Shown here piece by piece: positions 35,601 through 46,716 of a stretch of 64,000 bases of DNA (position 1 is its first letter; each line of letters opens with the position of its first letter). The DNA comes from Neurospora intermedia (lineage: Eukaryota; Ascomycota; Sordariomycetes; Sordariales; Sordariaceae): the NCBI GenBank assembly GCA_037102815.1, contig BTPP01000001.1:3869001-3933000 (forward strand), given 5' to 3'. Under the pieces are notes generated by a model. It was given only the letters and a program-made list of their open reading frames with translations, was not told the origin of the DNA and did not search any database. Made by a program: the position numbers and the translations under genes.

Positions 35601-37115
35601 GTCAAATCAGGCTTTGGGCGGCGGTCTCTTCCTCAGCTGATGAGTGCGAAACTGAATTACCCCATCATGAATCTGCAACGCCAACCGGCGCCATCATCCG
35701 TCACCACGACCAGCCCCTCAATATCGTAGCCGTCCTTTACTGGAACTATTGGCTCCGCCCGGGCACGCTGTACCTGGGCCTTGTTGTTTCTTCTTGGAGT
35801 TGATCCGGGTTCCCTTCCTTCGAGCCCCCGGTGCCATTGCGACGTGACACCACTGTAAAGCGCTTGGCCCAATGTTCTTGAGAGCAGTGACACAGTGAAC
35901 GTCGCTTGTGCCGGAGTTGGGTTGTTCGTGAACCGTGGGGTTGGTGTCTTGGGTGTCTTGCTTGGGTGTTGATGGGTCAACCTCCATTGCTGCAGAAAGA
36001 AGAGATCAGAGAGCCAAGGCCGCAAGGCGGGCGATGAATGCGATGCGGTGAGTGGTCAATGTGAAGGCGCTGGTGGAGATGTGGTGGGTCACTGCCCAAT
36101 CTCACTTCGGCGCCATCCAATCGCACGGCAGGCTGCGAGCAATACGGGGAGCCGTGAGGAGCCGTGACGATGGAGAACCCTTCCCGATTGGAATTACCCC
36201 ATGTTGCAAAAGGGAATTTGTTGACGACGTCGGTCCATTCGCGCGGCGGTACAGACCTACCGTACACTACACAATCAAAGAAGGGCAGCAGAGCCCAAAA
36301 AGGCCGAGGGAGTCAGCCCAGGGTATCAGGGCACGAGAGCGGAACGACCGAACGAGAAGGGGGAAAGCTGCCCGTGGTTGTGACCTGGTCGTGTCGAGGG
36401 TTGTGTGGTGGGCAGGTACCACTCATAACCTTGTCGAGCCGGTGGTCCCATCCCCATCCACAAAAAGTCCACAAAGTCCACAAAGTCCACAACATCCACA
36501 GTTTTGAGTCCGTTGCTCCTGCAAAACTCCAGTCGTGCCAAGCCCAGTCGCTTTTTTTCTTCTCGAAACTTGCCCAAGGGTCCCTTTTCCACTTGCTACA
36601 CTCCAACCTCAACTCCCCTAGATCCCCTTTCCCTACGAGTTTCACCTGTAAAAAAACAAACGCCTCCGAGTCATATCCCCCATTGCCGACCTGAAAAAGC
36701 GTTACGACTTACGAGGTGAATACAAACCTTTTTCTCTTCCGTCCTCTCTCATTCTCTGTATGCCTCGTCGTTGTTCGCAATCAGCTTCCCCTTAGCTCAT
36801 TGCCCCGCGCTATTTGTTCATCCAGCGGAAGACAGGTGCCCCAGATTCACCTTTTCATCTTGTCCTCTTGGCTTGACCAGCTTGATTCTGATTCCGGGAC
36901 CGTTTGCGCGGCCAACTACAGGACGTGACACCGCACAGGCTGGCCATATTTGGCTTATACAATCGTCAACAACCACATTTTTAGACAGTTTCCCCTTTTC
37001 CGTTCCTACGCTGAGATCTTGAACGGAGGCCAAACACCGCCGTCCAAGGCTCCACCTCTCTTTGCCGTACCCTACCTTTCTGCCGCCTACCGATACCCCG
37101 ACGATACAGCACTGC
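32636..37115. other. Long intergenic region of 4.5 kb
   Basis: No gene with convincing exon structure was found between SNF7 and the large repeat-protein gene. Visible simple features are a GGC repeat at 33659-33679, an A-run, and a CCACAAAGT-type tandem motif at about 36455-36501. One short minus-strand frame beginning at an ATG (35718-35987, 89 codons, after a possible acceptor) is too weak to call. The last 400 bases are CT-rich, as expected of a leader. It may contain a long promoter or a non-coding transcript. Confidence 0.4.
36455..36501. repeat. Short tandem TCCACAAAG motif array
   Basis: Four to five imperfect copies of a 9-base unit (TCCACAAAG) lie about 620 bases upstream of the large repeat-protein start. 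They could be clustered factor-binding sites or a simple repeat; the sequence alone cannot decide. Confidence 0.6.
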
Positions 37116-40100
37116 ATGGCGGATAGTAAGAGCACACCTCAGGCCCTCTCCGTCGTGACTTCTTCCGACAAGGCACAATCTGAGGTGACACAAAATGGTG
37201 TCAACTACCACGATGGTAAGTGCTGTGGACATGGCCGAGCTGCATCCGTAGCGTCTCAGTCATACTGATCGCTGCTATAGATGATGACCTGAGCTCGCCC
37301 AGGTCTCCCACCTCTCCAGGCTCTCCAGGAGCTTCTCCCGCCTCTAAGAACGCCAAGAAGAACGCCAAGAAGAGGGAAAAGGAGAAGGCGAAGAAGGCCG
37401 CTGCTAGGGCCCTGGCGCTGGCCGAGGCCGAATCTCAGCCCGTAACAGAGTCTGAGGCTGCCCATGACGAGCATGAGGATAGCGGCGCCCCGAACGACGC
37501 TGAAAAGAAAAAGAAGAAGAAGAAGAAGAAGTCCAAGTCCAAGACCAGCAAGGACCTCTCGGCATCTATCGCTTCCATCCTTGGAGAGCAGCCTGCGCAA
37601 ACAGAGACTGCTGAGCAGACACCAGAGATCAAGCCCGCCGTTGAGGAGCAGCAAGAGCAGCAAACCGAGGAGGTCAGCCAACCAAGTGAGCCCGCGCCGG
37701 AGCCTGAGACCGTGGAAGTTGAGGAGGCCGAGCAGCCCGTTGCCGATGCCCAGGTCGAAGAGTCCAAGCCCGAGGAAGCCCCTGCGCCAGGATCGACTGA
37801 ACAGACACCGGCGATGACAACCGAGGAGGCTCCTATGGCCGTCACTGAGCCCGTGAGTACCGAAGAGCAAGTTCCTGCCCAGCCTGAGGAAGAAACCACC
37901 ACCGCCACCACCACATCCTCCCAGGATAAATCCGCTCCGACATACGCCGAGGTTGCTGAGTTGAAGGAGGGAGACTCGCCTGCTTCCGAGGTTGTTGTAC
38001 CTGAGGCTACTGAGGTCACCCCCGAGCCCGCCTCCAGAGTCGTTCTCGAAACCGACGAGGTCCGTGAAAGCGCCGAAGCAGTCGATACCGAGGTCCAGAA
38101 TGTCGAGGAGACGAAAGCCGCAGAAGTTGACAACACGCCAATTGAGAGTGTTGAGGCTCCTGAAGTCAAGGCTGAGGTTGAGGAGGACGTCAAGGTCCCT
38201 GAGGTCCCCGCCCAAGGCAAGGGTGGTCTCTCTCACATTTTCTTCCATCTTCCCGAGATGACAGAAGAGGTGAAGGATACTGCTATTCTTGTTTCTGAAG
38301 AGCCCCAGGCTTCCGTCGAGGAGACTGGTATCGAGGAGGAGAAGACCGAAACTCCTGTTGTTGAGGAGGCTGAGACCCCTGCTCCCGAAGAGAAGGCCGA
38401 GGCACCCGTTGTCGAGGAAGTTGAGGCTTCTGCTCCCGAAGAGTCCAACATCGAGGAGAAGACCGAAACTCCTGTTGTTGAGGAGGCTGAGACCCCTGCT
38501 CCCGAAGAGAAGATTGAGGCCGCCGCTGCCGAGGCAATTGAGGCTCCTGCTTCTGAGGAGACTGTCGAGACATCTGCTCCCGAAACCAAGACTGAAGCTG
38601 AGGAGGAGAAGCCTGAAACTACCGCCAAGGAAGAGGAACCTGAGGCTTCCGTCACTGAGACCCCTGTTGAGCAGGATGCTGAGGTGCAGGAGAAGGTCGA
38701 GGCCCCTGCTGCCGAGGAAAAGACCGAGGTTCCCGAAGAGAAGCCCGAGACGCCCGTTGCTCAGGAGGATATCGAGGCTGACATTGAGAAGCCTGTAGAA
38801 GCGGAGGAAGAGAACAAGCAGGAGGACATTGAGAAGTCCCCTGAGCCTGCCGCTGCCGAGAAGTCTGTTTCTGAAGATATCACCCTTCCCGAGGCTGTCT
38901 CCGAAACCTCCGCTGTCGAGGAGTCTAAGCCCGCTGAGGCTGAGCAAACCCCCATCGTCGAGGCAGTCGAGGCTGTGGAGGAGACCGAGGCTGCTGAGGA
39001 GCCCAAGACTGTCGAAGAGGCTCAGACCGTTGAGACCGCTGCTGAGGAGGTCAAGGTTTCTGAGCAGGCTCCTGCTGTTGAGGAGTCCAAGCCCGTTGAG
39101 GAGACTCCGATCGTCGAGGAGGTCAAGGTTTCTGAGCAGGCTCCTGCTGTTGAGGAGTCCAAGCCCGTTGAGGAGACTCCGATCGTCGAGGAGGTCAAGG
39201 TTTCTGAGCAGGCTCCTGCTGTTGAGGAGTCCAAGCCCGTTGAGGAGACTCCGATCGTCGAGGAGGTCAAGGTTTCTGAGCAGGCTCCTGCTGTTGAGGA
39301 GTCCAAGCCCGTTGAGGAGACTCCGATCGTCGAGGAGGTCAAGGTTTCTGAGCAGGCTCCTGCTGTTGAGGAGTCCAAGCCCGTTGAGGAGACTCCGATC
39401 GCCGAGGAGGTCAAGACTGCTGAGGAGCCTCAGGCCCAAGAGACCCCCGCTGCTGAGGAGTCCAAGCCCGTCGAGGAGGTCAAGGCTGTTGAGGAGCCCC
39501 AGGCGCTTGAAGAGACCCCCGCTGCTGAGGAGGTCGAGGTTTCTGAGCAGGCCCCTGCTATCGAAGAGTCCAAGCCCGTCGAGGAGACCCCAATCGTTGA
39601 AGAGGTCAAGCCCGAGCAACAGGAAGTTGCTGCTGAAACCACGAAGGAAGAGCCTGTTCAAGAGACTGCAGCCGAGCCTTCCATCGAAAGCGCTACCGAG
39701 ACTGCCACTGCCACTGCCGCTATTGCTGAGACGGCCCCTGAACCCGCCGTTGAGGATATCGAGCTGGCTATCACCGAATCCACCACCAAGAGCGTCGCCG
39801 ATGCTGCTGAGGCTATTGAGACTGTGGCTGAGCCGGACTCCCAGGTCGTCGAATCTATCCCCGAAGTCAAGGCCACCGATATCGCCCAGGTGGAGGCGTC
39901 TGAGCCCGTCACTGCCAAGGCTGAGGATCACGATGAGAAGCCAATTCCAGTTGAGGAGACTGTTGGTGAGTCAAAGGCAGTATTGCCGGTTGATGAGTCA
40001 ATTGAGGACAAAATCCAAGACACAGTTGCTGCGCCCGTGCATGATGATGTCAAGGAGGTGGTTGTCGAGGAGCAGACTACAGGTGAGGACAAGACTGCCA

Positions 40101-41536
40101 TTGAAGGGGAATCTACCAATGATAGCGTTCAAGTGCCCACGGACGCCGTCAGCCATGAGAAACCCGCTAGCGTTCAACAGGCTGTCGAGGAAGCTCCGGT
40201 GGCGGGGACTGAAGAGGAAGCTACCGACAAGCCCGGGTCCTCTCTCAGCGAGACGTCCGTCACGAAGGATGTCGAGGAACCCGAGAAGAAGGACACCGAC
40301 GAGAGCAAGTCCAATGCCACGGAGATGGCCGTCGGCGCAGGCATTGCTGTTGCTGGTGCTCTGGGAGCCGCCGCTGCTGCGGTTGCCGACAAGGTCACCG
40401 AAGTCTCCAAGCCCGTCACGGAAAAGGTCGTTGAAGTCACCAAGCCCATCATTTCGGATTCTGCACCAAAGGTCGCCACGCTTGAGCGTTCCGTAGCTCA
40501 CGGTCAAACCGAGGCTGGCTCACTCATTGCCGAGCGCCCCAAGCCCGAGTCCAATCCCCAGGCGGTCACTGAAGATGTCAAGTCGACTTCATCAGTAGAT
40601 GCTGAAGCACCCGAGATCGTTGATGAGACGGTGCCGCTCTCCGAATCCTTCCACGTTGTGGAGAAGGAAGCACCAGCTGAAGAAGAAGCTGCAAAAATTG
40701 ATGGAAAGAAGGGAGCTTCTTCTGAAGATGGTGAGGAAAAAACAATCCAGTCCGTTGACCAGAAAGGAACACAGACTGATAACGCTCCTCAAAGGCTCCC
40801 AACAGAAGACAGGACAACCAACCAGGTCTCGGTGGACCAGCGTGTACCCACATCTGCTGTCGTTCTCCCTGATCTTGACGATCCTGTGGCTCAGGAAGTG
40901 AGCCGCGCCCGCAATGAGCGGGGGCCAGACAGGAACACCATTAAGCAAGCAGAGGAGATGGTCGCAGCAGCAGTAGTCATCTACGCCACAGCCGATTCTT
41001 CAAGCCCAGCTGCCACTGCCACAGCTGACAAGCCGGAAATTAACGCCCTTGGTCTCTCAGGAGTGCCGTCCGAGGCGGATGTGAAAGGAAAGGGGAAGGA
41101 TGTCGAGCCTCCATCGCCCACCGCCAGCAAGAAGGATGCCCACATCAAGAACGTTGAGACCGCATCGGACCCCACCATTGTTCAACAGGGATCCTCTTCA
41201 CCGGAGCTTGGGCGGTCTAGCACAACAAGACTGCGGAGATCACTCAAATCGAGGGAATCCCAGGAAGCAAGCAACAAGGAGAACAAGGGCACGGAGCGCG
41301 GACACAGCAAGAAGAGCTCGATCTCATCCGTCTTCAAGTCCAAGAAGCAATCATCCACTGCATCGGACGAGTCTGTGGAAGCTGTGTCCCCTACTTCGTC
41401 GACTGGCGGTACGGACCCTTCGTCACCGACACAGGCCGCTCACCGCCAAAAGAGGGAAGAGCGAAGGAAAGATGCAAAGGAAGGCAAGAAAACTGGCTTT
41501 AGGGCTGCCATTAGGCGCTTCTTTGGCAGCAGTTAA
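37116..41536 (+). CDS. Giant acidic Glu/Pro/Val/Ala repeat protein, 1451 residues, unknown function
   Basis: Two exons, 37116-37215 and 37281-41536, meet at a 65-base intron. The protein begins MADSKSTPQALSVVTSS. A Lys-rich stretch near residues 75-115 is followed by about 900 residues of low-complexity Glu, Pro, Val, Ala and Thr. It includes five near-identical 24-residue units (residues 622-741, EEVKVSEQAPAVEESKPVEE plus TPIV) and one diverged copy. Two hydrophobic islands break the disorder: GGLSHIFFHLPEM near residue 347, and AVGAGIAVAGALGAAAAAVA starting near 1049. The end is basic (GKKTGFRAAIRRFFGSS). No catalytic domain, signal peptide or known fold was seen. Disordered Glu/Pro proteins in fungi include septal-plug and cytoskeletal scaffolds, but that is only a guess. 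The long frame with one small intron makes the gene itself certain. Confidence 0.85.
39044..39403 (+). repeat. Five tandem 72-bp coding units
   Basis: Units start at 39044, 39116, 39188, 39260 and 39332. They match almost base for base; the last differs near its end (GCC for GTC). Each encodes 24 residues in the same frame, so copy-number change would not break the gene. A further diverged unit lies at about 39530-39610. Confidence 0.9.
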
Positions 41537-42455
41537 AGGCCTAACACTTGGGCTAGTTACTTTTTTTCGGATTCAGGGGGTGGCTGCTATGGTTTAATAA
41601 TCGGCATGTTGGTTTGATGATAATGATGAGGCGAACATCTACCTCTGCTTAGTGTTTAATGATGAAGGGGGGCGGGAGCGGTGGTGATGGTGAAGATCCC
41701 ACGTGCTATACGAAGACTTGGAACAGCAAAGAAGAACAAGAAGAAGGAACGAGGAACGATAGTTGTGTATGTTATGGCTACTGTATTTGTCATTTCGGTT
41801 ACCGGTTTTCTTTTTTCCAGAACACCCGTAAGGGTTGTTACTTTATGAGTTTACGAATTGATTTGTGGGTTTTCCCTCTTCTCAAACTTGCTGCATGCTC
41901 TTTTGGCGATGACGCTGCATGCTGCTGGCGGCAGGGCCGACATGTGAAAGCTGCTGTTGCCAGCCGCCCGTTCAGATGATGATCAAACTGGGCAGATAGC
42001 TGAATTTGCTGGTGAATACGTAGCCGCTCTGCCTGCCGCGAGAGCCCAGTCAGGGTCGCAAGGAAAACCCTTGTATCTCTGTCAGCCTTGCAGGAGGTGG
42101 GTCGCATCCGTGGAGGGATGAGGCCGCTTTCATTGTTTGGCGCTGAACACCACTAAAAAGCACCACCAAAACACAAACGATTGACGAGAGCGCCCTGCCT
42201 TTACTGCTGCTCTCGTTAATTCCCGACAGCCGGAGACTTTCTCTTGGTTGCTTTTTGGGTCTTTTTCACGGACGTATTTTTTAATCAATCGTAGCTTGCC
42301 CAAGGTACCTTCTCCTACAATGTCCAGGTGACAAAGAGTCAAACATCCCTTTACAACTCAAACCACGACCGACAACCAGCCCAACAACTGATCGATCGAA
42401 CGAAACATCATTGACGATCTAGATCAACACGATACACACGACATTGAACACCAAA
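41537..42455. other. Intergenic region, large repeat protein to J-domain gene
   Basis: It holds the 3' end of one gene and the leader of the next. An open frame at 41659-41979 has no protein character. Nothing else was found. Confidence 0.5.
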
Positions 42456-43622
42456 ATGTCCGACCTCCTCTCCCTCTTTGGCTGGACATTTCTGCCCAAC
42501 CTCGTCACGGGCTGGGTCCAATCGTTCTACTACAGCGTCACCATCCGCGCTGGCTCGCCGCGCCCAAGGCCGGGCACACCTCGATACGCCGAACATCACC
42601 GGCGCATCCACATCTTCGTCGTGGCCGCTTACCTCCTATACACCATCTACGAAGCCCACTACGAGCTCGTCGTGCGCGGCTCCAACTTTTACGGAGACCT
42701 AGGCGTCAGCCCCGACGCAAGCGAGCGCGAAATCAAGAGCCGGTTCCGCCGGTTGGCGGCGCTTTACCACCCCGACAAAGTCGTCACCACAGGACAAGGA
42801 CAAGGACAAGGACAACAACAAAGCCAAGAGGAGGTCAACAATTACTTTGTGCACCTGAAGACGGCAGTGGACACGCTTACGGACCCCGTGCGCCGGTTTG
42901 CGTACGAGCGGTTCGGCGACGATGCTGTGGCTTGGGCCGGGCCCAACGGAAACGGCAAAGGGGGGTGCAAAACCCACCGCGACTTCGTCATGCGCGGCGC
43001 ACAGATGTTGTTGTCATATTACGGCCTCGCGGCCGCGGTGCTGTATGGCCTGGGCCTGCTGGGATACCTGACGTGGGGAAAGTACGAGAGGTGGCTGGTG
43101 CTGGCCAGCATGTTTGTGTGGGAGGCGCACGTCGTCATGAGCCCAGGCAGGCCGGCGGTGTTTGAACACTTTTTGAACCCATTGCTACAACGGGTGACGG
43201 GTGTGATGGGTAGGTATTATCTGCCGTTCCAGGCGGTGGCGCTGATGAGGAAGGTCAGCGTCACGGTGTATATTGCTATTTCGCAGATTGGCCCGTTGTT
43301 GACGGCGGATACGTCCAGTGGGCAGCTGGTTGCGAGGAATAATGGGGTGGGAGGAGGCGATCAGGAGGAGCTGCTGAAGCAGGGGCTGGAGAGGCTGGAG
43401 ATGACAAGTAGAGGGCTGGAACAGGATGTGTCGAGGTTGGTGGAGCTCGAGATGGCGCCGTTTGCGGGGGACCAGGAGGCGCTGAGCAGTATGAGGGGGA
43501 AGATCAAGGAGTGGTTGGTGCAGAATACGATCAAGAATGACCCGATGGTTAGGGATGCCTTGGGGAGGGGATTGCAGAGGAGGAGGGTGGATGCGCCGGC
43601 TGGAGCGAGGGGGACGAAGTGA
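42456..43622 (+). CDS. Membrane-bound J-domain (DnaJ) co-chaperone
   Basis: An intron-free gene encodes 388 residues. The open frame begins at a TTG at 42444, but the first ATG is at 42456 (MSDLLSLFGWTFLPN). A hydrophobic N-terminal segment (about residues 49-70) is followed by the J domain, about residues 77-150: FYGDLGVSPDASEREIKSRF, the HPD motif at 105-107, a Gln/Gly insertion, and VHLKTAVDTLTDPVRRFAYERFG. After it come two or three further hydrophobic segments (SYYGLAAAVLYGLGLLGYL and LVLASMFVWEAHVV) and a polar C-terminal tail with a coiled region. HPD stimulates Hsp70 ATPase. The protein is likely an ER or mitochondrial membrane co-chaperone, but which membrane cannot be told from sequence. 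Confidence 0.9.
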   Translation: MSDLLSLFGWTFLPNLVTGWVQSFYYSVTIRAGSPRPRPGTPRYAEHHRRIHIFVVAAYLLYTIYEAHYELVVRGSNFYGDLGVSPDASEREIKSRFRRLAALYHPDKVVTTGQGQGQGQQQSQEEVNNYFVHLKTAVDTLTDPVRRFAYERFGDDAVAWAGPNGNGKGGCKTHRDFVMRGAQMLLSYYGLAAAVLYGLGLLGYLTWGKYERWLVLASMFVWEAHVVMSPGRPAVFEHFLNPLLQRVTGVMGRYYLPFQAVALMRKVSVTVYIAISQIGPLLTADTSSGQLVARNNGVGGGDQEELLKQGLERLEMTSRGLEQDVSRLVELEMAPFAGDQEALSSMRGKIKEWLVQNTIKNDPMVRDALGRGLQRRRVDAPAGARGTK

Positions 43623-43922
43623 GGCGTTGTTAATGATGCTATAGCAAGTTCTATTTCACATCTCTTTTTAATTCACATTTGAGATTATTTCAGCAAAGCG
43701 GTTATTCAAGCATGACAGAGCTTATGACCATCTGAAAGGCGTTACTGTGCATTCATTGACGGTGCCTATTCACCCCCTTGAATCCCATGACGTCGTCCTT
43801 GATGCCTGTCCTACCCAGCACTTCTGTCTGTAATGGGAACCAATGTTCTCCCGGTCTTCATTTTTCATGACTCTTCTGACGATCTCTTCCACCACCCATC
43901 CATCCATCACCTCACCATAACA

Positions 43923-45850
43923 TTACAACCTCTGCCTACCCCTCGTCTCAATGGGAATCATCACCATCGCCACAAACGCCGCCAGAATCAGCGCCGCCGA
44001 CAGATACACCGGCGTGGTCCTACCATCGCCCGGCACCGTCGCCGCCAAAATCGGTGCTACCAAGCCCGTCACTCTGTTCAAGAAACTCGCCACGCCCGTG
44101 CCCGCCCCCCGGACCGGTGCCGGAAAGATCTCGGGCGTGAAAGCGTACAGGACGCCATACATGATGTTCTGCGCGAACGCCTCAATACACGAGAACGTGA
44201 GGAGGGCAGCCGATGTGGTACCGAACTTGATGAACAGATACAGGAAGATAGCGGAGACGAGGGTTGAGAGAGCCAGGGTTCCACGACGACCGAAGAAGGG
44301 CGATTTCATGTCCACCGCGTAGGCGGCGAGCAGGCTACCCGGAACTCCTGCGATGGAGGTTATGGCGTAGTTGCGGTAGGTTTCGGCTGAGATGGTTTCT
44401 GGACTGTCTATGCTAGTGCTTGTTTCTGGTGCTGGTTGTTGCCCGCCGTTGTTATTGCCGCCGTGGGATAGATACTGTGGGAGAAAGGCGTTGAATAAGG
44501 GGTATCCCATGCCAATGGTCGCCCAGCAGAACCAAATCAGGACAGTAGTCAGACCGAGTTTGCGACTGCTGAAGAGTGGGCGGAGACGATTGCTTGAGAA
44601 AGAGGCGAAGCGCTGCTTGATGATGTTGGCGGTCGATGGTCGTTGTCGGGTCACATGCTGGCGGCGTCGAGGAGTAGCTGGGGATAGGGATGATAATCCA
44701 TCGACAACAGCATCGAGAATCTCCTCCGTCAGCCACGTCTTACGACCGTTGCGGAAAGCGATTCCGTGGACGACGGCTACTGCCTCGGCTTGTCGGCCGC
44801 TTGCGAGGAGGAACTTGGGAGACTCGTATAGGTGGAAAATGAAGAAACGGACGAAGAACATAATCAAGGTGATGATGCCGATGCTGAACACAAAGTGTCG
44901 CCATCCTTGCTCGGCGGGCAAGTGGCCGATGAAATACCAGGCCAGCAATGATGAGCAGAGTTGGCCAATGGGCCACCAGACAGAGAGAAGCGTCAGCAGG
45001 GAGCTGGAGGCGTCGGGCAAGAATTCGAGAAAGAGGGCCCCATCAACGGGCAGATTACCGCCAACACCAAAGCCAAGAGCTGCGTAGAGGAAACAAACAC
45101 CAGCCCAGCTTGTTGCAAAAGCAGAGGCGATGCCGAAGATGGCGGTGATGAACAGAGTTGCGTTGAAGGCGAGGCGTCGACCTAGGACATCGGACCCGAT
45201 CCCCCAGATGAAGCTGCCAACACAGAGACCGGCAAATAGGAAGGACGTGGTGTAGCGAACGGTCTTCTCTGATATGTCGAACTCGGCTGATAGTGATGGG
45301 AGGGTGAGAGAGATGCCTTGCATCCATAAACTGTGTCGAACTGGAGTTAACCTCGGGTTGATCTTGTAGATTTTGAAAAGGGGCCTCATACTTGTCGGCA
45401 AACCAGCCAAAACCACACAAGACAAATAGTTGCCAGTTGTACCTCCCCATTCCAATGTCTTGAATGGCTTTGTTAATGAGCTTTGATTTCACTACGAAGC
45501 AGTTTAGCATAAATATGTCCGGTAAGATGGATTGTCGTGATCTCACTCTCATAGTCTGTCCACTTCTCGCCGCCCTTGTTTCCACGGCGAACCTCTCTCC
45601 TCAAGCCCTCGATGCTGTACTCGGGTTCCGTCCCCATTTCTAGCAACATGCCCGTGTCCTCATCGTCGGCTGGGTCCTTGTGACGATGGCCGCCCTCGTC
45701 ATCATAACCGAGTACAGCATCGTCTAGATCAGAAGGCGGACGGGATCTGGACGAGTGGCTGTGTAGATGCGCCTCCTCGAGTGGAACGAGCACTCCCGGA
45801 TAATCATCAACCGATTCGGAGCGGTAACCAGACCAAAGAAGGCTTGCCAT
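43923..45850 (-). CDS. Major facilitator superfamily transporter, SV2/sugar-porter-like
   Basis: Three exons, 45547-45850, 45392-45491 and 43923-45330, are joined in phase and give 603 residues. The first 100 residues are a polar cytosolic tail rich in Asp/Arg/His. The first span follows the junction LINKAIQDIGMGRYNWQLF, then GWFADNLWMQGISLTLP, which fits the family only after splicing. MFS landmarks include the loop-2/3 GIGSDVLGRRLAFN (the RxGRR-like gating motif) and several further spans. The sequence has 12 hydrophobic segments by eye. A cytosolic loop between spans 6 and 7 is Arg/Ser-rich. The C-terminus ends PIETRGRQRL, typical of the sugar-porter family (PETRG). The substrate is unknown. 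It is probably in the plasma membrane. The 300-base gap to the J-domain gene is convergent. Confidence 0.88.
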
Positions 45851-46716
45851 GGTGTTTCTTTACAATGCCGAGTGCGGCTCACAAGCATGTAACATCAGCT
45901 CTTGATTGTTTCCGCCTCCAGTGGGTAATTCTTCGTAAACGGCCGTATAGTCGTAACCATGGAGAGCGAAGAACAGCAAGACGGGATGCAGATGGTCAAA
46001 TAGTTGGAACGCAGAATACAAGAAAAAAACAACCAAGATGCCGGAACAACTGGGAGGCCCAAATAAGGTACCGTGTTGGTACCGGGATGTATGAGACGAG
46101 CGTGGGGATGGGATCCCGGTGATCAAAGCGGTTGGCGTCGCTGGAAATGGATATTTTGGAAGCTTTCAGAAGAAACTTTATGTGGTAGGCTTTATGGCCA
46201 TCACATCTTGAAGCATGATGGAGGTGATGATGATCTTGTTCACAGAAGTTGGATTTTCGTGTTGGACGGAGGTGGTTCCTTACAAGGAGCTCCCGTCAGG
46301 TGCTCCCCCTGTCGTCAGGTCAGGTTACACTATATGCAGGTCGGCGAAATAGGAAGTTGTAGGGTGCGCTCCCCCCGCTAAAATCAAACCAGCTGGTCGG
46401 TACCTTCCAGTACCTCTATCTCCATATGCTCACTAAAACTGGTCACGCGTCACTTGGTTGTTTTGGGGGGTCCTCCTGTTTTGTCCGAGCTTGTTGTGGT
46501 CGGGTGCAGTGCCGCAGTTTCCGACTGATTGTAGGCACCCCGACCTGCACGTTCTTTTCATTGTAGTTCACCAACATGTTTACCACTCAGAATCACCACA
46601 ACTACATGGACCATTCTCAGCCTCCAAACATGGCCTGATGCTCTAGATAAAACCATAAACTCACAGTCGACTCAAGTAAAAGGTGTTCAAAGACATTTGG
46701 TCAACTTCGTCACAGG
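45851..46716. other. Divergent intergenic region, MFS transporter and F-box gene
   Basis: This 866-base region holds the two promoters. Only short open frames occur, and none has protein character. Confidence 0.5.

Noticed and set aside
35718-35987. An ATG-led 89-codon minus-strand frame after a possible splice acceptor
   Set aside because: It has no domain, no partner exons and weak protein character, so a gene could not be supported.
37256-39931. An 891-codon open frame on the minus strand opposite the giant repeat gene
   Set aside because: It is Leu/Arg/Ser/Gly-rich and repetitive because it mirrors the Glu/Val/Pro codons of the plus-strand gene, which rarely create antisense stops. The plus-strand gene has a proper ATG, intron and end.
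38829-40496. A 555-codon Arg/Leu/Ser-rich open frame on the plus strand in another frame
   Set aside because: It is a frame shadow of the same repetitive gene, with no independent start or domain.
43951-44322. Plus-strand open frames over the MFS transporter gene
   Set aside because: They lie opposite transmembrane segments of the transporter and show no own features.
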